A stretch of 64,000 bases of DNA from a virus. Under the pieces are notes generated by a model. It ran no database searches, was not told the origin of the DNA, and saw nothing but the letters and a program-made list of their open reading frames with translations. Shown here piece after piece: positions 29,214-36,907 of the stretch. The DNA is taken from the IMG/VR virus record IMGVR_UViG_3300042935_001018, positions 47,528 to 111,527 of that record; one strand, given 5' to 3'. The translations under genes were made by a program, and so were the position numbers. Positions within the stretch are counted from its first letter, which is position 1. Each line of letters begins with the position of its first letter.

Positions 29214-29900
29214 CTAAATAAATTCTAATTCGTTTGTTTCAGGATCCCAGTCAATAGTAACAGGTTTATTTGCGTATTTGTAACGCTCATTTAACACAGC
29301 AGCGTTGATAAAGTGGGTATCATTATGGAATTTGTAACCATAACCTGAATGGATATGTCCAAACACGTGAATTTTAGGTTTGATTTCATCTACTCGAACC
29401 CTGAGTAACTCACAGCCTACATTTAGGTTACCCGAAGGGGTAACATCACAATGTCCAAATGGAGGACCATGAGTTATTAAAATATCAGTGTCGTTTGGAA
29501 TTGCATTCCATTTTTCTTGCAATTCAACACCATTACGAGGTAAATTAAAAGCCCAATCGCAAAATTCTGGTTGCCAAGGTGAACCATAAATTTTTACCCC
29601 ATCAATAACGTGAGTTTGATCTTTTAAGTAAATCAATCCACCACTGTAGGCATCCATCAACTCTTTAGCTAAATTAGGATAATCTTCAAACATTCGATCG
29701 TGATTACCAGCAATAAACACTCGGTGTTTGTAATCCATTGTAAGCAATGAACTATACCAGTTAACAAAATCAGCTACGTCTTGTGACTCATAACCTGAAT
29801 TCATAAAATCACCAGCGTGAATGATCAAGTCACCACCAGGAAGATCTTTATTGATTTCCCTGTGTTTAGTGTGAGTGTCGCTGATGAATGTGATTTTCAT
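29214..29900 (-). CDS. Calcineurin-like metallophosphoesterase
   Basis: 228 residues with the full set of metallophosphoesterase motifs in order: ISDTHTKH at 6-13, HAGDFMN near 28, AGNHDRMF near 65, ITHGPPFG near 142 and VFGHIHSGYG near 179. Two metals held by these Asp, His and Asn residues would cleave a phosphodiester or phosphomonoester. Substrate unknown; phage members include nucleic-acid and cyclic-nucleotide phosphodiesterases. A counter-defence role against nucleotide signals is possible but nothing here proves it. Confidence 0.92.
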   Translation of the reverse strand: MKITFISDTHTKHREINKDLPGGDLIIHAGDFMNSGYESQDVADFVNWYSSLLTMDYKHRVFIAGNHDRMFEDYPNLAKELMDAYSGGLIYLKDQTHVIDGVKIYGSPWQPEFCDWAFNLPRNGVELQEKWNAIPNDTDILITHGPPFGHCDVTPSGNLNVGCELLRVRVDEIKPKIHVFGHIHSGYGYKFHNDTHFINAAVLNERYKYANKPVTIDWDPETNELEFI

Positions 29901-29901
29901 T

Positions 29902-29973
29902 TTACTTAGTCTTAGGCATCTTCCCTAAAATAGCTAGTAGAAGTACAATTACGATTATTCCTAGTGCAAACAT
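29902..29973 (-). CDS. Membrane micro-protein (23 aa)
   Basis: ATG 29973..29971, TAA 29904..29902, one base before the phosphoesterase ATG. The product is a single hydrophobic helix (FALGIIVIVLLLAILG) with a basic tail (KMPKTK). A well-formed promoter sits 20 bases upstream, which supports expression of this very short gene. Confidence 0.5.
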   Translation of the reverse strand: MFALGIIVIVLLLAILGKMPKTK

Positions 29974-29992
29974 ATTTTTTTTTAATAATACT

Positions 29993-30024
29993 TAAAGATA
30001 TAAACTTATTTAGCTGTATCCAAC
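29993..30024 (-). promoter_or_regulatory. Bacteroidota-type promoter for the 23-aa gene and phosphoesterase
   Basis: Minus-strand GTTG (30024..30021), 20 bases, TATCTTTA (30000..29993); the upstream element is in the end of the previous gene. Confidence 0.7.
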
Positions 30025-30314
30025 TCTGCGGTAACTTTCTTTACCGTGTCTTTGACGACTGGAGGAGGAGGAGGCGGTGGAACTGCAACCGGTTTCTTGA
30101 CTACCGGGGCCGGTGGTGCTACTTTCTCTACTTCCTTAACTACGATCACGGTATCTGCTTTAACAGCCTCTGGAGCTGATGCTTCGATAGATTCTGCAAG
30201 ATCTTCTTGAGGATAGCTAGGAAAGTAAAAAGCCATCACTGCTAAGGATACTAAGATAGCCGGTGAGGCTAGTACCAAAGTACCGGTCAGTTGTAAACGT
30301 TTAAACTTGTTCAT
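30006..30314 (-). CDS. Membrane-anchored proline-rich protein, TonB-like layout (102 aa)
   Basis: A basic start and one membrane helix (LVLASPAILVSLAVMAFYF) are followed by an acidic stretch and a long Pro/Val/Lys region (VAPPAPVVKKPVAVPPPPPPP). That is the layout of the TonB N-terminal half and of some phage envelope-spanning proteins; no TonB C-terminal domain is present. It could reach across the periplasm and interfere with TonB or act in lysis. It overlaps the previous gene by 14 bases. Confidence 0.6.
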   Translation of the reverse strand: MNKFKRLQLTGTLVLASPAILVSLAVMAFYFPSYPQEDLAESIEASAPEAVKADTVIVVKEVEKVAPPAPVVKKPVAVPPPPPPPVVKDTVKKVTAELDTAK

Positions 30315-30717
30315 TGATCAGGGCCTGGTAAATATTAGACAGTGAGTGTTTGATGTTAGCTCGAATTTCAGCTTCCATTACATTGCGGCGAGCCTCTACC
30401 TCCATATCAAACATCCGGATAAGACGTTCATGAGATTTACCCTCTACCGGGATAACGTAACTATAGGAGTGATTTACGATAGTAATCAAATGTCCTTCGA
30501 TAATAACGTGGATCTGATTATCCTTACTGCGGATGTAGCGCTTGCCTGAAATCGGAGACATTAGTAAAGTACTGGACTTTCTACAAGCTAGTCGCTTGCA
30601 AATTGCTAGAGCTTCTACCTCGTACTCATTCTTAGGAGCCTGGTACTTAGAAGGGTCTATCAAACGGAATAGGCCGATGCCTACTCGCTGGGTAAAACGT
30701 TTTAATTTATGTTGCAT
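30301..30717 (-). CDS. Hypothetical protein (138 aa)
   Basis: ATG at 30717 with a Bacteroidota-type promoter 20 bases upstream. The product has a basic N-terminus (MQHKLKRFTQRVG), a central beta part (IHVIIEGHLITIVNHSYSYVIPV) and a C-terminal helix (ERLIRMFDMEVEARRNVMEAEI). No family recognised. It is probably soluble. Confidence 0.65.
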   Translation of the reverse strand: MQHKLKRFTQRVGIGLFRLIDPSKYQAPKNEYEVEALAICKRLACRKSSTLLMSPISGKRYIRSKDNQIHVIIEGHLITIVNHSYSYVIPVEGKSHERLIRMFDMEVEARRNVMEAEIRANIKHSLSNIYQALINEQV

Positions 30718-30735
30718 AACCTTGATTTAACTTTA

Positions 30736-30767
30736 TAAAGATACGAACTTAAAACTTCTCTTTCAAC
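30736..30767 (-). promoter_or_regulatory. Bacteroidota-type promoter for the 138-aa gene
   Basis: Minus-strand GTTG (30767..30764), 20 bases, TATCTTTA (30743..30736); the upstream element is in the last codons of the hydrolase gene. Confidence 0.7.
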
Positions 30768-31306
30768 TTTTCAGCTAACTTTCTTACTTTAGCTACGTAG
30801 TGAGGATCTTCGGCATAGCTGCCGGACAGGTAGCTGTAGTACTGAGCTTCTGTTCCAATAGCACTTAGGTATCGGCATTGGTAGAAAGCATAGTCGTAGA
30901 CCGAACTCTCCCAAGTGTCGTAGTAAGCATGATTGCGGTTGGTACCGCGGGCAGTACTGATTCGAGCCCGAGCTTCTTTCATTCCGAACAGGTTGTGATT
31001 CTCCCGGAAGATACCCGACTGGAAGTTATTGGTCTCAAGCTTGGATTGAGCCAGTACAATGTGAGGAAACTTAATTCCTAAATCCTTCATGAGAGCAACT
31101 AGTTCGTCCTCAGTGAAGGGAGTTTGTTTCATATTAATAAGAAGAATGTTCTTCTCGTATTCGGACAAATTATTAATCCAAGTAAATCGTCCGATGCCGT
31201 ATGAGATTGCTAGAGATAATCCCAGTATCATTCCTAAAGTAACGCCTACTTTAGTACGCAGCAGTTTCTTAAACTGAAGTTGGTTTTTGTCGTAGATGTA
31301 AAACAT
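30749..31306 (-). CDS. Membrane-anchored peptidoglycan hydrolase (glucosaminidase, GH73-like)
   Basis: 185 residues. A hydrophobic segment at about 20-37 (VGVTLGMILGLSLAISYG) would act as signal anchor. The catalytic part shows AQSKLETNNFQSGIF with the likely catalytic Glu91, then HNLFGMKEA, the family's NLFGIK segment, and a C-terminal YCRYLSAIGTEAQYYSYL-like region resembling bacterial beta-N-acetylglucosaminidase domains. It would cut the glycan of peptidoglycan from the periplasmic face and is the best endolysin candidate in the window. The anchor suggests a signal-arrest type endolysin, which is inferred. Confidence 0.82.
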   Translation of the reverse strand: MFYIYDKNQLQFKKLLRTKVGVTLGMILGLSLAISYGIGRFTWINNLSEYEKNILLINMKQTPFTEDELVALMKDLGIKFPHIVLAQSKLETNNFQSGIFRENHNLFGMKEARARISTARGTNRNHAYYDTWESSVYDYAFYQCRYLSAIGTEAQYYSYLSGSYAEDPHYVAKVRKLAEKLKEKF

Positions 31307-31308
31307 GA

Positions 31309-31509
31309 TTATTTTTCTTCGTTTAACTTAGCCAGACGCTCGTCCAATCGACCGAGTTCTCGCTCTAGTTCAGCCTTTTGAGCTATCAGGCTCTCAAGCT
31401 GTTCAACACTCTTAAAAGCGAGAGTATCCATTTGACTTGCCAGTATGAAGAGCTTATCAAGCTTTTCAGATCGGGTGTACTCTAAAAGTTCTTTTCTAGT
31501 CATAACCAT
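31309..31509 (-). CDS. Small coiled-coil protein (66 aa)
   Basis: The ATG at 31509 (MVMTRKELLEYTRSEK) gives 66 residues, another ATG is two codons later. The C-terminal 35 residues (SLIAQKAELERELGRLDERLAKLNEEK) form a clear heptad coiled coil. A promoter lies 12 bases upstream. It ends 2 bases before the hydrolase ATG, so the two are probably co-transcribed. Confidence 0.65.
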   Translation of the reverse strand: MVMTRKELLEYTRSEKLDKLFILASQMDTLAFKSVEQLESLIAQKAELERELGRLDERLAKLNEEK

Positions 31510-31520
31510 TTTTATTTCGA

Positions 31521-31552
31521 TAAAGATAAGAAGAAAAAACTTAATATACAAC
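31521..31552 (-). promoter_or_regulatory. Bacteroidota-type promoter for the coiled-coil and hydrolase genes
   Basis: Minus-strand GTTG (31552..31549), 20 bases, TATCTTTA (31528..31521), in the divergent gap before the only plus-strand gene. Confidence 0.7.
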
Positions 31553-31604
31553 TTCTCCAAGTTTAAGAGAAGTTTAACTATATATTAATATAATATTAAG
31601 ACCC

Positions 31605-31814
31605 ATGAAAAAAGTACTCCTTTTCCTTTCAGGGTTGACCTTGATGGTGTCATGTTCAACCCCACGAGCAGTCTCAGTTGGCACTCAAAAGCCAAGCCAT
31701 ACCCGTGTCGCCTACATCTATGATGATAAAGTGGTGATTGTAACTTCCAGGGAGCTTACCAGAGAGCAATATGCTCAAATGGTAGCTTTAAATGATCAGA
31801 ATAAACAGAAATAA
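31605..31814 (+). CDS. Small lipoprotein, the only plus-strand gene (69 aa)
   Basis: MKKVLLFLSGLTLMVSCS is a lipoprotein signal peptide with a lipobox (LMVSC, Cys17). The mature part is about 50 residues (HTRVAYIYDDKVVIVTSREL...) with an acidic to basic mix. It is transcribed against all other genes, starting from an AT-rich divergent gap and ending in a shared bidirectional terminator. Candidates are an outer-membrane spanin partner or a superinfection-exclusion or surface-masking lipoprotein; the sequence does not choose. Confidence 0.8.
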   Translation: MKKVLLFLSGLTLMVSCSTPRAVSVGTQKPSHTRVAYIYDDKVVIVTSRELTREQYAQMVALNDQNKQK

Positions 31815-31815
31815 A

Positions 31816-31838
31816 AAAAGGGCCGCAAGGCCCTTCTC
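31816..31838. terminator. Bidirectional terminator between convergent genes
   Basis: Stem GGGCC-GCAA-GGCCC (31820..31833) flanked by an A run on the left and a T-rich run on the right, so it can end transcription from both the plus-strand lipoprotein and the minus-strand gene at 31841. Confidence 0.85.
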
Positions 31839-31840
31839 TT

Positions 31841-32209
31841 TTAATCTATTGAGCGTCCGGCTTCTCGTTCGCCGGCTATGTAATCTCGCATTCCCTGATC
31901 GCGATCTTTTCGAGCTTCTAATTCTTTATCTGAAAGTTTAAAAGCGAGGTAAGGTGCTTTTGTCATAGAATCTGTTTTGATTCCTTCAATACCTGCAAGG
32001 GCATCGCCTTTTTCTTTTACATAAGTATTAATTCTATCGAATAGAAACATTCGTAGCACTCTATCTTGCTTCAAGACGTTTACGGAACCGCCTGGGGCCG
32101 GTACTTGAACTTCTTTACCGTCTTTAAGGAGTTCTACAAGTTCTTCGATGTACTTGTCTAATTCCCTAGGGTTAACTCCTTCTGTTAGGATGATATCGCT
32201 TAATTTCAT
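31841..32209 (-). CDS. Hypothetical phage protein (122 aa)
   Basis: Starts MKLSDIILTEGVNPREL, an N-terminus shared by various marine T4-like phage proteins. The body is helical and charged (IEELVELLKDGKEVQVP; LRMFLFDRINTYVKEKGDALAG) with a short Gly-rich loop (PAPGGSVNVL). It ends with a very charged tail. Function unknown. A TATTTATA motif lies 15 bases upstream and a terminator follows, so it may be a single-gene late unit. Confidence 0.65.
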   Translation of the reverse strand: MKLSDIILTEGVNPRELDKYIEELVELLKDGKEVQVPAPGGSVNVLKQDRVLRMFLFDRINTYVKEKGDALAGIEGIKTDSMTKAPYLAFKLSDKELEARKDRDQGMRDYIAGEREAGRSID

Positions 32210-32223
32210 ACGAAAAGATTTAT

Positions 32224-32231
32224 TATAAATA
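32224..32231 (-). promoter_or_regulatory. TATTTATA motif before the 122-aa gene
   Basis: Minus-strand GTCTATTTATAATAAA in the 24-base gap between the nrdA stop and the next ATG. Confidence 0.5.
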
Positions 32232-32233
32232 GA

Positions 32234-33949
32234 CTAGCCGTCACAAGAAAGGCAATCTTCTGAAGTACGGCTACCAATATCCCCGTTAATAACTGAGTCG
32301 GTACGTAGGTAGTAAAGAGTCTTGATGCCAAGCTTCCAAGCTGTCTGGTGTACCAGGTTAATAAACTTAGGAGAATCGGTAGGATCGAATGACAGATTCA
32401 GTGATTGAGTCTGGTCAATATACTTCTGACGGATAGCAGCCTGCTCTACTAATGCTAGCTGATTGATCTCGGTAAAAGTATAGAAGATCTCCTTATCGTA
32501 AGCTGAAATAATATCGTCCGGTAGACCTGCTACAGAACCTCTATCTCTGATAATCTGATCCCATACCTCTTCGGTGTTGTGACCTCTCTCCTCTAGGTAC
32601 GCTTCCAGCACCGGGTTCTTACGAATGAACGTACCCTTGCCGCTGTTGAACGTATAAATGTTGGCAGGTATCGGCTCAATACCAGCAGATACACCTCCGG
32701 AAATAGTACTATTAGAAACAGTCGGCGCAATCGCAAGCAGGTGCGTGTTGCGCATTCCCGTGCCTTTGCACCATTCGGGTTCTCCATATTCGATGGCTAA
32801 TTTTCTCGAAGCTGCTTCGGCCTGAGTTCTGATTTGTGAGAAGATTGTATTGGTCCAGCCCGTTGAAGCGATTGAGTTGAATGGTAAGCCTTTTTGCTGT
32901 AAGAAAGTATGCCAGCCTAGTACCCCTAGTCCGATTGCACGTCCTTTCTTAGCTGAACGATGTGAACGGATCAGCGAATCCTTTCCGTCGGTCTTGTGAA
33001 GAAACTCTTCCATTACTCCGTCCAGGAAGTAGATTGCAGTCTCAATCAAGTCTGTATCTTTCCATTCCTCGTACTTGGCTAGGTTTACCGAAGATAAGCA
33101 GCAGATAAACGAGTGTTCTTCATCGGTATGAAGAGTAATTTCGGTACAGATGTTAGTCATCGATACCTCTAAGTTGTTCTTAACGTAGGCTGTAGGATTG
33201 TCGTTGTTGACATTATCCTTAAACATGATATAAGGTTCTCCCGTCTCTACTCTTGACTTAAGGATTTCGACCCAGAGTTCGACTGCTTCTGGGTTTCGTC
33301 TTTCAAGTTTGCGCATAAACTCGTCATCGACAACCACGCATTGATGTAGGTTGAGACATTGACGGTTGGGATCTCCTTTAGGTCTCCTAATTTGGAGGAA
33401 TTCTTTAATATCTCCATGATTAATGTCTAGGTTTACCGAAGCAGCTCCTCTGCGAACGGCTCCTTGGTTAGTGGCGATAATAGTTGAATCGTAGATTTTA
33501 GCCCAGGGCACGATTCCTTCTGAGTAGCCGTTGCCGGTGATAGGTGTTCCTCTTTCTCTAACACGAGATAATCCGATACCTACACCACCACCCAGTGAGG
33601 AGAGTCGCATTAGCTCTGCATTTGTAAGCCCGATTCCTCTAATGCTATCGGGTGTATCGATACCAAAGCATGAGATAGGTAGACCTCTTTCTGTTCCTGT
33701 GTTTGAAAGCACGGGAGAAGCTAGATTTAACCATCCCTTCCACATATATTTAAAGAACTTCGGAGCTAGGTCCGGTCTCTTAAGTCTAGCCGCTACAGCG
33801 TTAGCAACACGCTGGTAGGCTTTCTTCGGGGTTTCGCCTGGCAGCAAGTATCCTTTCGAGATAGTTGCTAGAGACATATCGTTCATCCATTCGGGAAAAT
33901 CCTTCCCTGCCTCCCACTGAGAGGAGTCTACGTAAATGCTATTATTCAT
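32234..33949 (-). CDS. nrdA: Ribonucleotide reductase class I alpha subunit
   Basis: 571 residues; reduces ribonucleotides to deoxyribonucleotides. Catalytic features in order: ASPVLSNTGTERGLPISCF with the first active-site cysteine, the radical-site triad in MTNICTEI (Asn, Cys, Glu), the second redox cysteine in FICCLSSVNL, the PTVSNSTISGG segment, the electron-path tyrosines in TLYYLRTDS, and the C-terminal redox pair CLSC. No ATP-cone domain is present at the N-terminus, so overall allosteric activity control is probably absent, as in many phage enzymes. Confidence 0.97.
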   Translation of the reverse strand: MNNSIYVDSSQWEAGKDFPEWMNDMSLATISKGYLLPGETPKKAYQRVANAVAARLKRPDLAPKFFKYMWKGWLNLASPVLSNTGTERGLPISCFGIDTPDSIRGIGLTNAELMRLSSLGGGVGIGLSRVRERGTPITGNGYSEGIVPWAKIYDSTIIATNQGAVRRGAASVNLDINHGDIKEFLQIRRPKGDPNRQCLNLHQCVVVDDEFMRKLERRNPEAVELWVEILKSRVETGEPYIMFKDNVNNDNPTAYVKNNLEVSMTNICTEITLHTDEEHSFICCLSSVNLAKYEEWKDTDLIETAIYFLDGVMEEFLHKTDGKDSLIRSHRSAKKGRAIGLGVLGWHTFLQQKGLPFNSIASTGWTNTIFSQIRTQAEAASRKLAIEYGEPEWCKGTGMRNTHLLAIAPTVSNSTISGGVSAGIEPIPANIYTFNSGKGTFIRKNPVLEAYLEERGHNTEEVWDQIIRDRGSVAGLPDDIISAYDKEIFYTFTEINQLALVEQAAIRQKYIDQTQSLNLSFDPTDSPKFINLVHQTAWKLGIKTLYYLRTDSVINGDIGSRTSEDCLSCDG

Positions 33950-33950
33950 C

Positions 33951-34472
33951 TTATTTTCTTTTAACTAATATAAAACCGTTTCTGTAAGTATCAAACCCGA
34001 AATCGATAATCTGTTGCAACTGTTTTTTGATAAAAGCTTGATACAGGTTAGATTTTTGAGAAGTATCTTTACTGTCTGTATCCTTAGCTGTACCTCTTAT
34101 GTATAACCCGTCTACATCGTTCTTATCTAGAAAGTCCTTTACGATATCTACAACTGTTGATAAGATTGTAAGTAAAGTCTTTAAATCAGATTTAGCTAGT
34201 TGAAGTTCAGTTCCCGATACAGCATATCCTACGTTGTATACATCTTCTAGGTCTCTGTATTTCTGAGGTAGGTAAAACTGTTTAGTCTCGGGTTCTATAA
34301 GTTTGTCGAAATCTACCGTTACTACTTCAGTAAAGTCACCTACATCTACTAGGAATTTGTACCTAGTTAGGGCTACTTGAGTCCACTTCAGAGGTTGAAT
34401 GTTTGCTTCTCCAATTTCTTTGACAAGCATCTCCTTAATTAAAGGAACTAATAAAGTACTGTGAGAAGCCAT
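33951..34472 (-). CDS. Hypothetical protein between nrdB and nrdA (173 aa)
   Basis: Lies with one-base gaps between the two ribonucleotide reductase subunits. It is alpha/beta: MASHSTLLVPLIKEMLVKEIG, then strands (YKFLVDVGDFTEVVTVDFD), then a helix-rich end with YIRGTAKDTDSKDTSQKSNLYQAFIKK and FGFDTYRNGFILVKR. No enzyme motif recognised. The tight placement suggests co-translation with the reductase but similar proteins may be unrelated to it. Confidence 0.7.
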   Translation of the reverse strand: MASHSTLLVPLIKEMLVKEIGEANIQPLKWTQVALTRYKFLVDVGDFTEVVTVDFDKLIEPETKQFYLPQKYRDLEDVYNVGYAVSGTELQLAKSDLKTLLTILSTVVDIVKDFLDKNDVDGLYIRGTAKDTDSKDTSQKSNLYQAFIKKQLQQIIDFGFDTYRNGFILVKRK

Positions 34473-34473
34473 C

Positions 34474-35457
34474 TTAGAAGATAGAGCTTGAATCCCACTC
34501 CATATGACCTTTTGAGTAGTTTGTTACTCTGCTAGCAAAGAAGTCTGTGTGCTGCTTGCCGGCGATAACCATATCAAACCACTTCATAGTCTTCAGTGCT
34601 CCCTTGTCAATCTCTGAAGAAGGAATAAGAGGCTTTAATCCCAGGTCACCCATCTTGGTATTTACCCGGTGCTTGATGAAGTTCTTAAGCTCGTCTTTGC
34701 TTAAGTTCTCTAGATCACCCATCTCAAAGATCTTATCGATAAACTTAAACTCTAGATCCAAAGCCATCAAAGCAGCTTTTTCGATCTCGCTAACAAGCTC
34801 CGGAGTCTTAAGCTCAGGATGCTCTTTGATCAGCTGACGGAATAACCAGCACCCGGCTTCCGAATGAAGAGATTCATCACGTACTGACCATTCAACGATC
34901 TGACCAACACCCTTTAGCTTGTTTCTCATCTTAAAAGAAAGCAGTACGGCGAAAGAGCTGAATAGATTTACTCCTTCGGTGAATGCTGAGAAGATGGCTA
35001 AAGATCTTGCAACTTCGGTATAGTCGATAGCTCCGTTGTGACCATCACGAACTTTCATTAGCGATTCGATCTTATTCTTAGTAGCTTCGTCCTCCATAAA
35101 TTCGGCAAAGTTATCTAAACCTAACTCCTCGTTTAATAGAGAGTAAGCCTCGGCATGGATAGTTTCGAATGATCCGAACGTAGTTGCCATCATAATGATC
35201 TCGGGCTTGCGGAACCACTTAGTAACAAGTCCGGTCCAGTAATCGTTTACCACAGTCTCGGTCTGGGCGAAGCCTTTTAGGATTCCTCCTATTACATTCT
35301 TTTCGTGATCCTTTAAGTTTGACTTCCAGTCAGTGATATCGTTGGCAATGGGTACTTCGGTGTGCAGCCAGTGGGCTTGCTGTTGCTTTAACCAGTACTC
35401 GTAGGCCTGGGGATATTCGAAGGGTTTGTAGACGATACGCTCTTGAAGGATGCTCAT
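34474..35457 (-). CDS. nrdB: Ribonucleotide reductase class I beta subunit
   Basis: The ATG at 35457 (MSILQERIVYKPF) gives 327 residues; the longer open frame runs into the upstream terminator and is not used. It carries the di-iron site and tyrosyl radical: SFETIHAEAYSLL holds Glu-x-x-His and the radical Tyr, and WSVRDESLHSEAG supplies Glu-x-x-His of the second half, with FTEGVNLFSSF between them. The C-terminus SSIF resembles peptides that dock on the alpha subunit. Confidence 0.96.
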   Translation of the reverse strand: MSILQERIVYKPFEYPQAYEYWLKQQQAHWLHTEVPIANDITDWKSNLKDHEKNVIGGILKGFAQTETVVNDYWTGLVTKWFRKPEIIMMATTFGSFETIHAEAYSLLNEELGLDNFAEFMEDEATKNKIESLMKVRDGHNGAIDYTEVARSLAIFSAFTEGVNLFSSFAVLLSFKMRNKLKGVGQIVEWSVRDESLHSEAGCWLFRQLIKEHPELKTPELVSEIEKAALMALDLEFKFIDKIFEMGDLENLSKDELKNFIKHRVNTKMGDLGLKPLIPSSEIDKGALKTMKWFDMVIAGKQHTDFFASRVTNYSKGHMEWDSSSIF

Positions 35458-35485
35458 ATCTTTATATATTTGATAGATGGTTAGA

Positions 35486-35517
35486 CAAAAACAGCCCTCG
35501 GGGTTCATCCCTCGGGC
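35486..35517 (-). terminator. Terminator between the helicase gene and nrdB
   Basis: Minus-strand stem GCCC...GGGC with an inner GGG/CCC pairing and a two-base internal mismatch, followed by TGTTTTTGTC. It separates replication genes from the reductase unit. Confidence 0.65.
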
Positions 35518-35524
35518 CGTGTGT

Positions 35525-35532
35525 TATAAATA
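35525..35532 (-). promoter_or_regulatory. TATTTATA motif after the helicase gene
   Basis: Minus-strand CGTATTTATAACAC, here located just before the hairpin rather than after it, about 68 bases upstream of the nrdB ATG. Confidence 0.3.
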
Positions 35533-35542
35533 CGGCTCGGGG

Positions 35543-36907
35543 CTATATTTTTGCCTGTAGTTCGAAAAATTTATTTGCTAAAAGTTTACGGTCCAGGGTA
35601 TCAACTCCGCTAACTGAGGTAGGTGCGGCAGTTGGCATTTCTTCGAGATGTATATCTTCTGAGATGTCGATGTGTCCGTTATTGGTGTTGACCTTAGCAC
35701 CGTAAGTCATACCATCCATACCGTAGCGGTTTTTCATGATATGTACCCGGCCGGTACCGTTGACCTTATCCTCTTTCTTACGTGAAAGCGAGATTGCAAT
35801 ATCTGCAACCATCATCTTGTCGTAAGATCCGGCAGCCTTATCGCCTTCAATAACGTCGTCTTTAGCACCCATTCTGTTAACCTGTGATGGTGTTAAGATA
35901 GGAATTTTTAGCTCCTTAGCCAACCCTTTTACGGCAACAAATACGTCATCGATTTCGTCTTTACGTTCAGCGTACTTCCGGGAGGGAGCTCGGAGATAGT
36001 CAACGTAGTCGATTATCACTAGATCAGGCTTATGACCCATATCAGTACATTTCTGAAGATGGGACTTGATAGTAGTAACGGTAGCTGCTTTAGGAGCATA
36101 CTCCTTAACTATAAGCTTTCCTTTCAAGCCATTAACGATCTTCTCTACTTCGGGTCTATGCTTATTGACTTCGTCGATACTGTAGCCGGTGAAGTAGCAG
36201 TCAAACCTCTTACCTACATAGTCTTCTCCTAGCTCTAGGGTATAGTAGACGACGTTGAAGCCTTGCTGGACTGCATGAGCACCAGCAGCAACCATCATCC
36301 AAGATTTACCGCCACCCGGGTTACCGAAGATGATAGCGAGGTCTCCGGGTCCCCACCCCCCTTGTATGGCTTGGTTGATGGTAGCCCAGGGGGTGGAGAC
36401 AGTCGGTCGGTAGTCTTCTCGGTATCGGCTCTCGATATCCTTAAGGTACTCATGACCGATATTTTTATCCATACCTGCTTTTAAAGCAGCCTCAATCATT
36501 CCTCGGATAGAGTCGTAGTCACCTGCATTAAGCAGATCGGCGCTATCCATAAGTGCTTGCTTAAGCTTCTGATTTTTGCAGAAGGTATTAAACTCTTCCT
36601 GGACGTACTTTAGGTCTTCTTGGGAGGCTTGGTAAGAGTTTCGAAGCTCTTCCTTGATAGCAGTCTTAAGGACATCGTTTTCAACTTTCTGAAGTTCGAT
36701 CCTTAGAACATCTAGCGAGATAGTAGTATGGTACTTATCGAAATACGATAAAGTATTCTTGATGATCCATTTATGGGAATCAGCATCAAAGTATTCTTCG
36801 ATAATAGTATCCCTAACATTGAGTAGGAATGTTTTATCAGTAAGTAGTGAACCCAGTACTTTAATCTGAAAACCTTTACCGTATTGACTGAGTTTTTGTA
36901 GTGTCAC
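35543..36907 (-). CDS. Replicative DNA helicase (gp41/DnaB-like)
   Basis: 454 residues. The RecA-like motor has Walker A FGNPGGGKSW at about 194-203, the YYTLELGEDYVGKRFDC segment after it, Walker B PDLVIIDYVDYLRAP and the PILTPSQVNRMG sensor region, all in the DnaB/gp41 order; an N-terminal helical domain (about 1-160) precedes it. It unwinds DNA at the phage fork. GTG start at 36907 overlaps the previous stop as GTGA. No primase domain is fused. Confidence 0.94.
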   Translation of the reverse strand: MTLQKLSQYGKGFQIKVLGSLLTDKTFLLNVRDTIIEEYFDADSHKWIIKNTLSYFDKYHTTISLDVLRIELQKVENDVLKTAIKEELRNSYQASQEDLKYVQEEFNTFCKNQKLKQALMDSADLLNAGDYDSIRGMIEAALKAGMDKNIGHEYLKDIESRYREDYRPTVSTPWATINQAIQGGWGPGDLAIIFGNPGGGKSWMMVAAGAHAVQQGFNVVYYTLELGEDYVGKRFDCYFTGYSIDEVNKHRPEVEKIVNGLKGKLIVKEYAPKAATVTTIKSHLQKCTDMGHKPDLVIIDYVDYLRAPSRKYAERKDEIDDVFVAVKGLAKELKIPILTPSQVNRMGAKDDVIEGDKAAGSYDKMMVADIAISLSRKKEDKVNGTGRVHIMKNRYGMDGMTYGAKVNTNNGHIDISEDIHLEEMPTAAPTSVSGVDTLDRKLLANKFFELQAKI

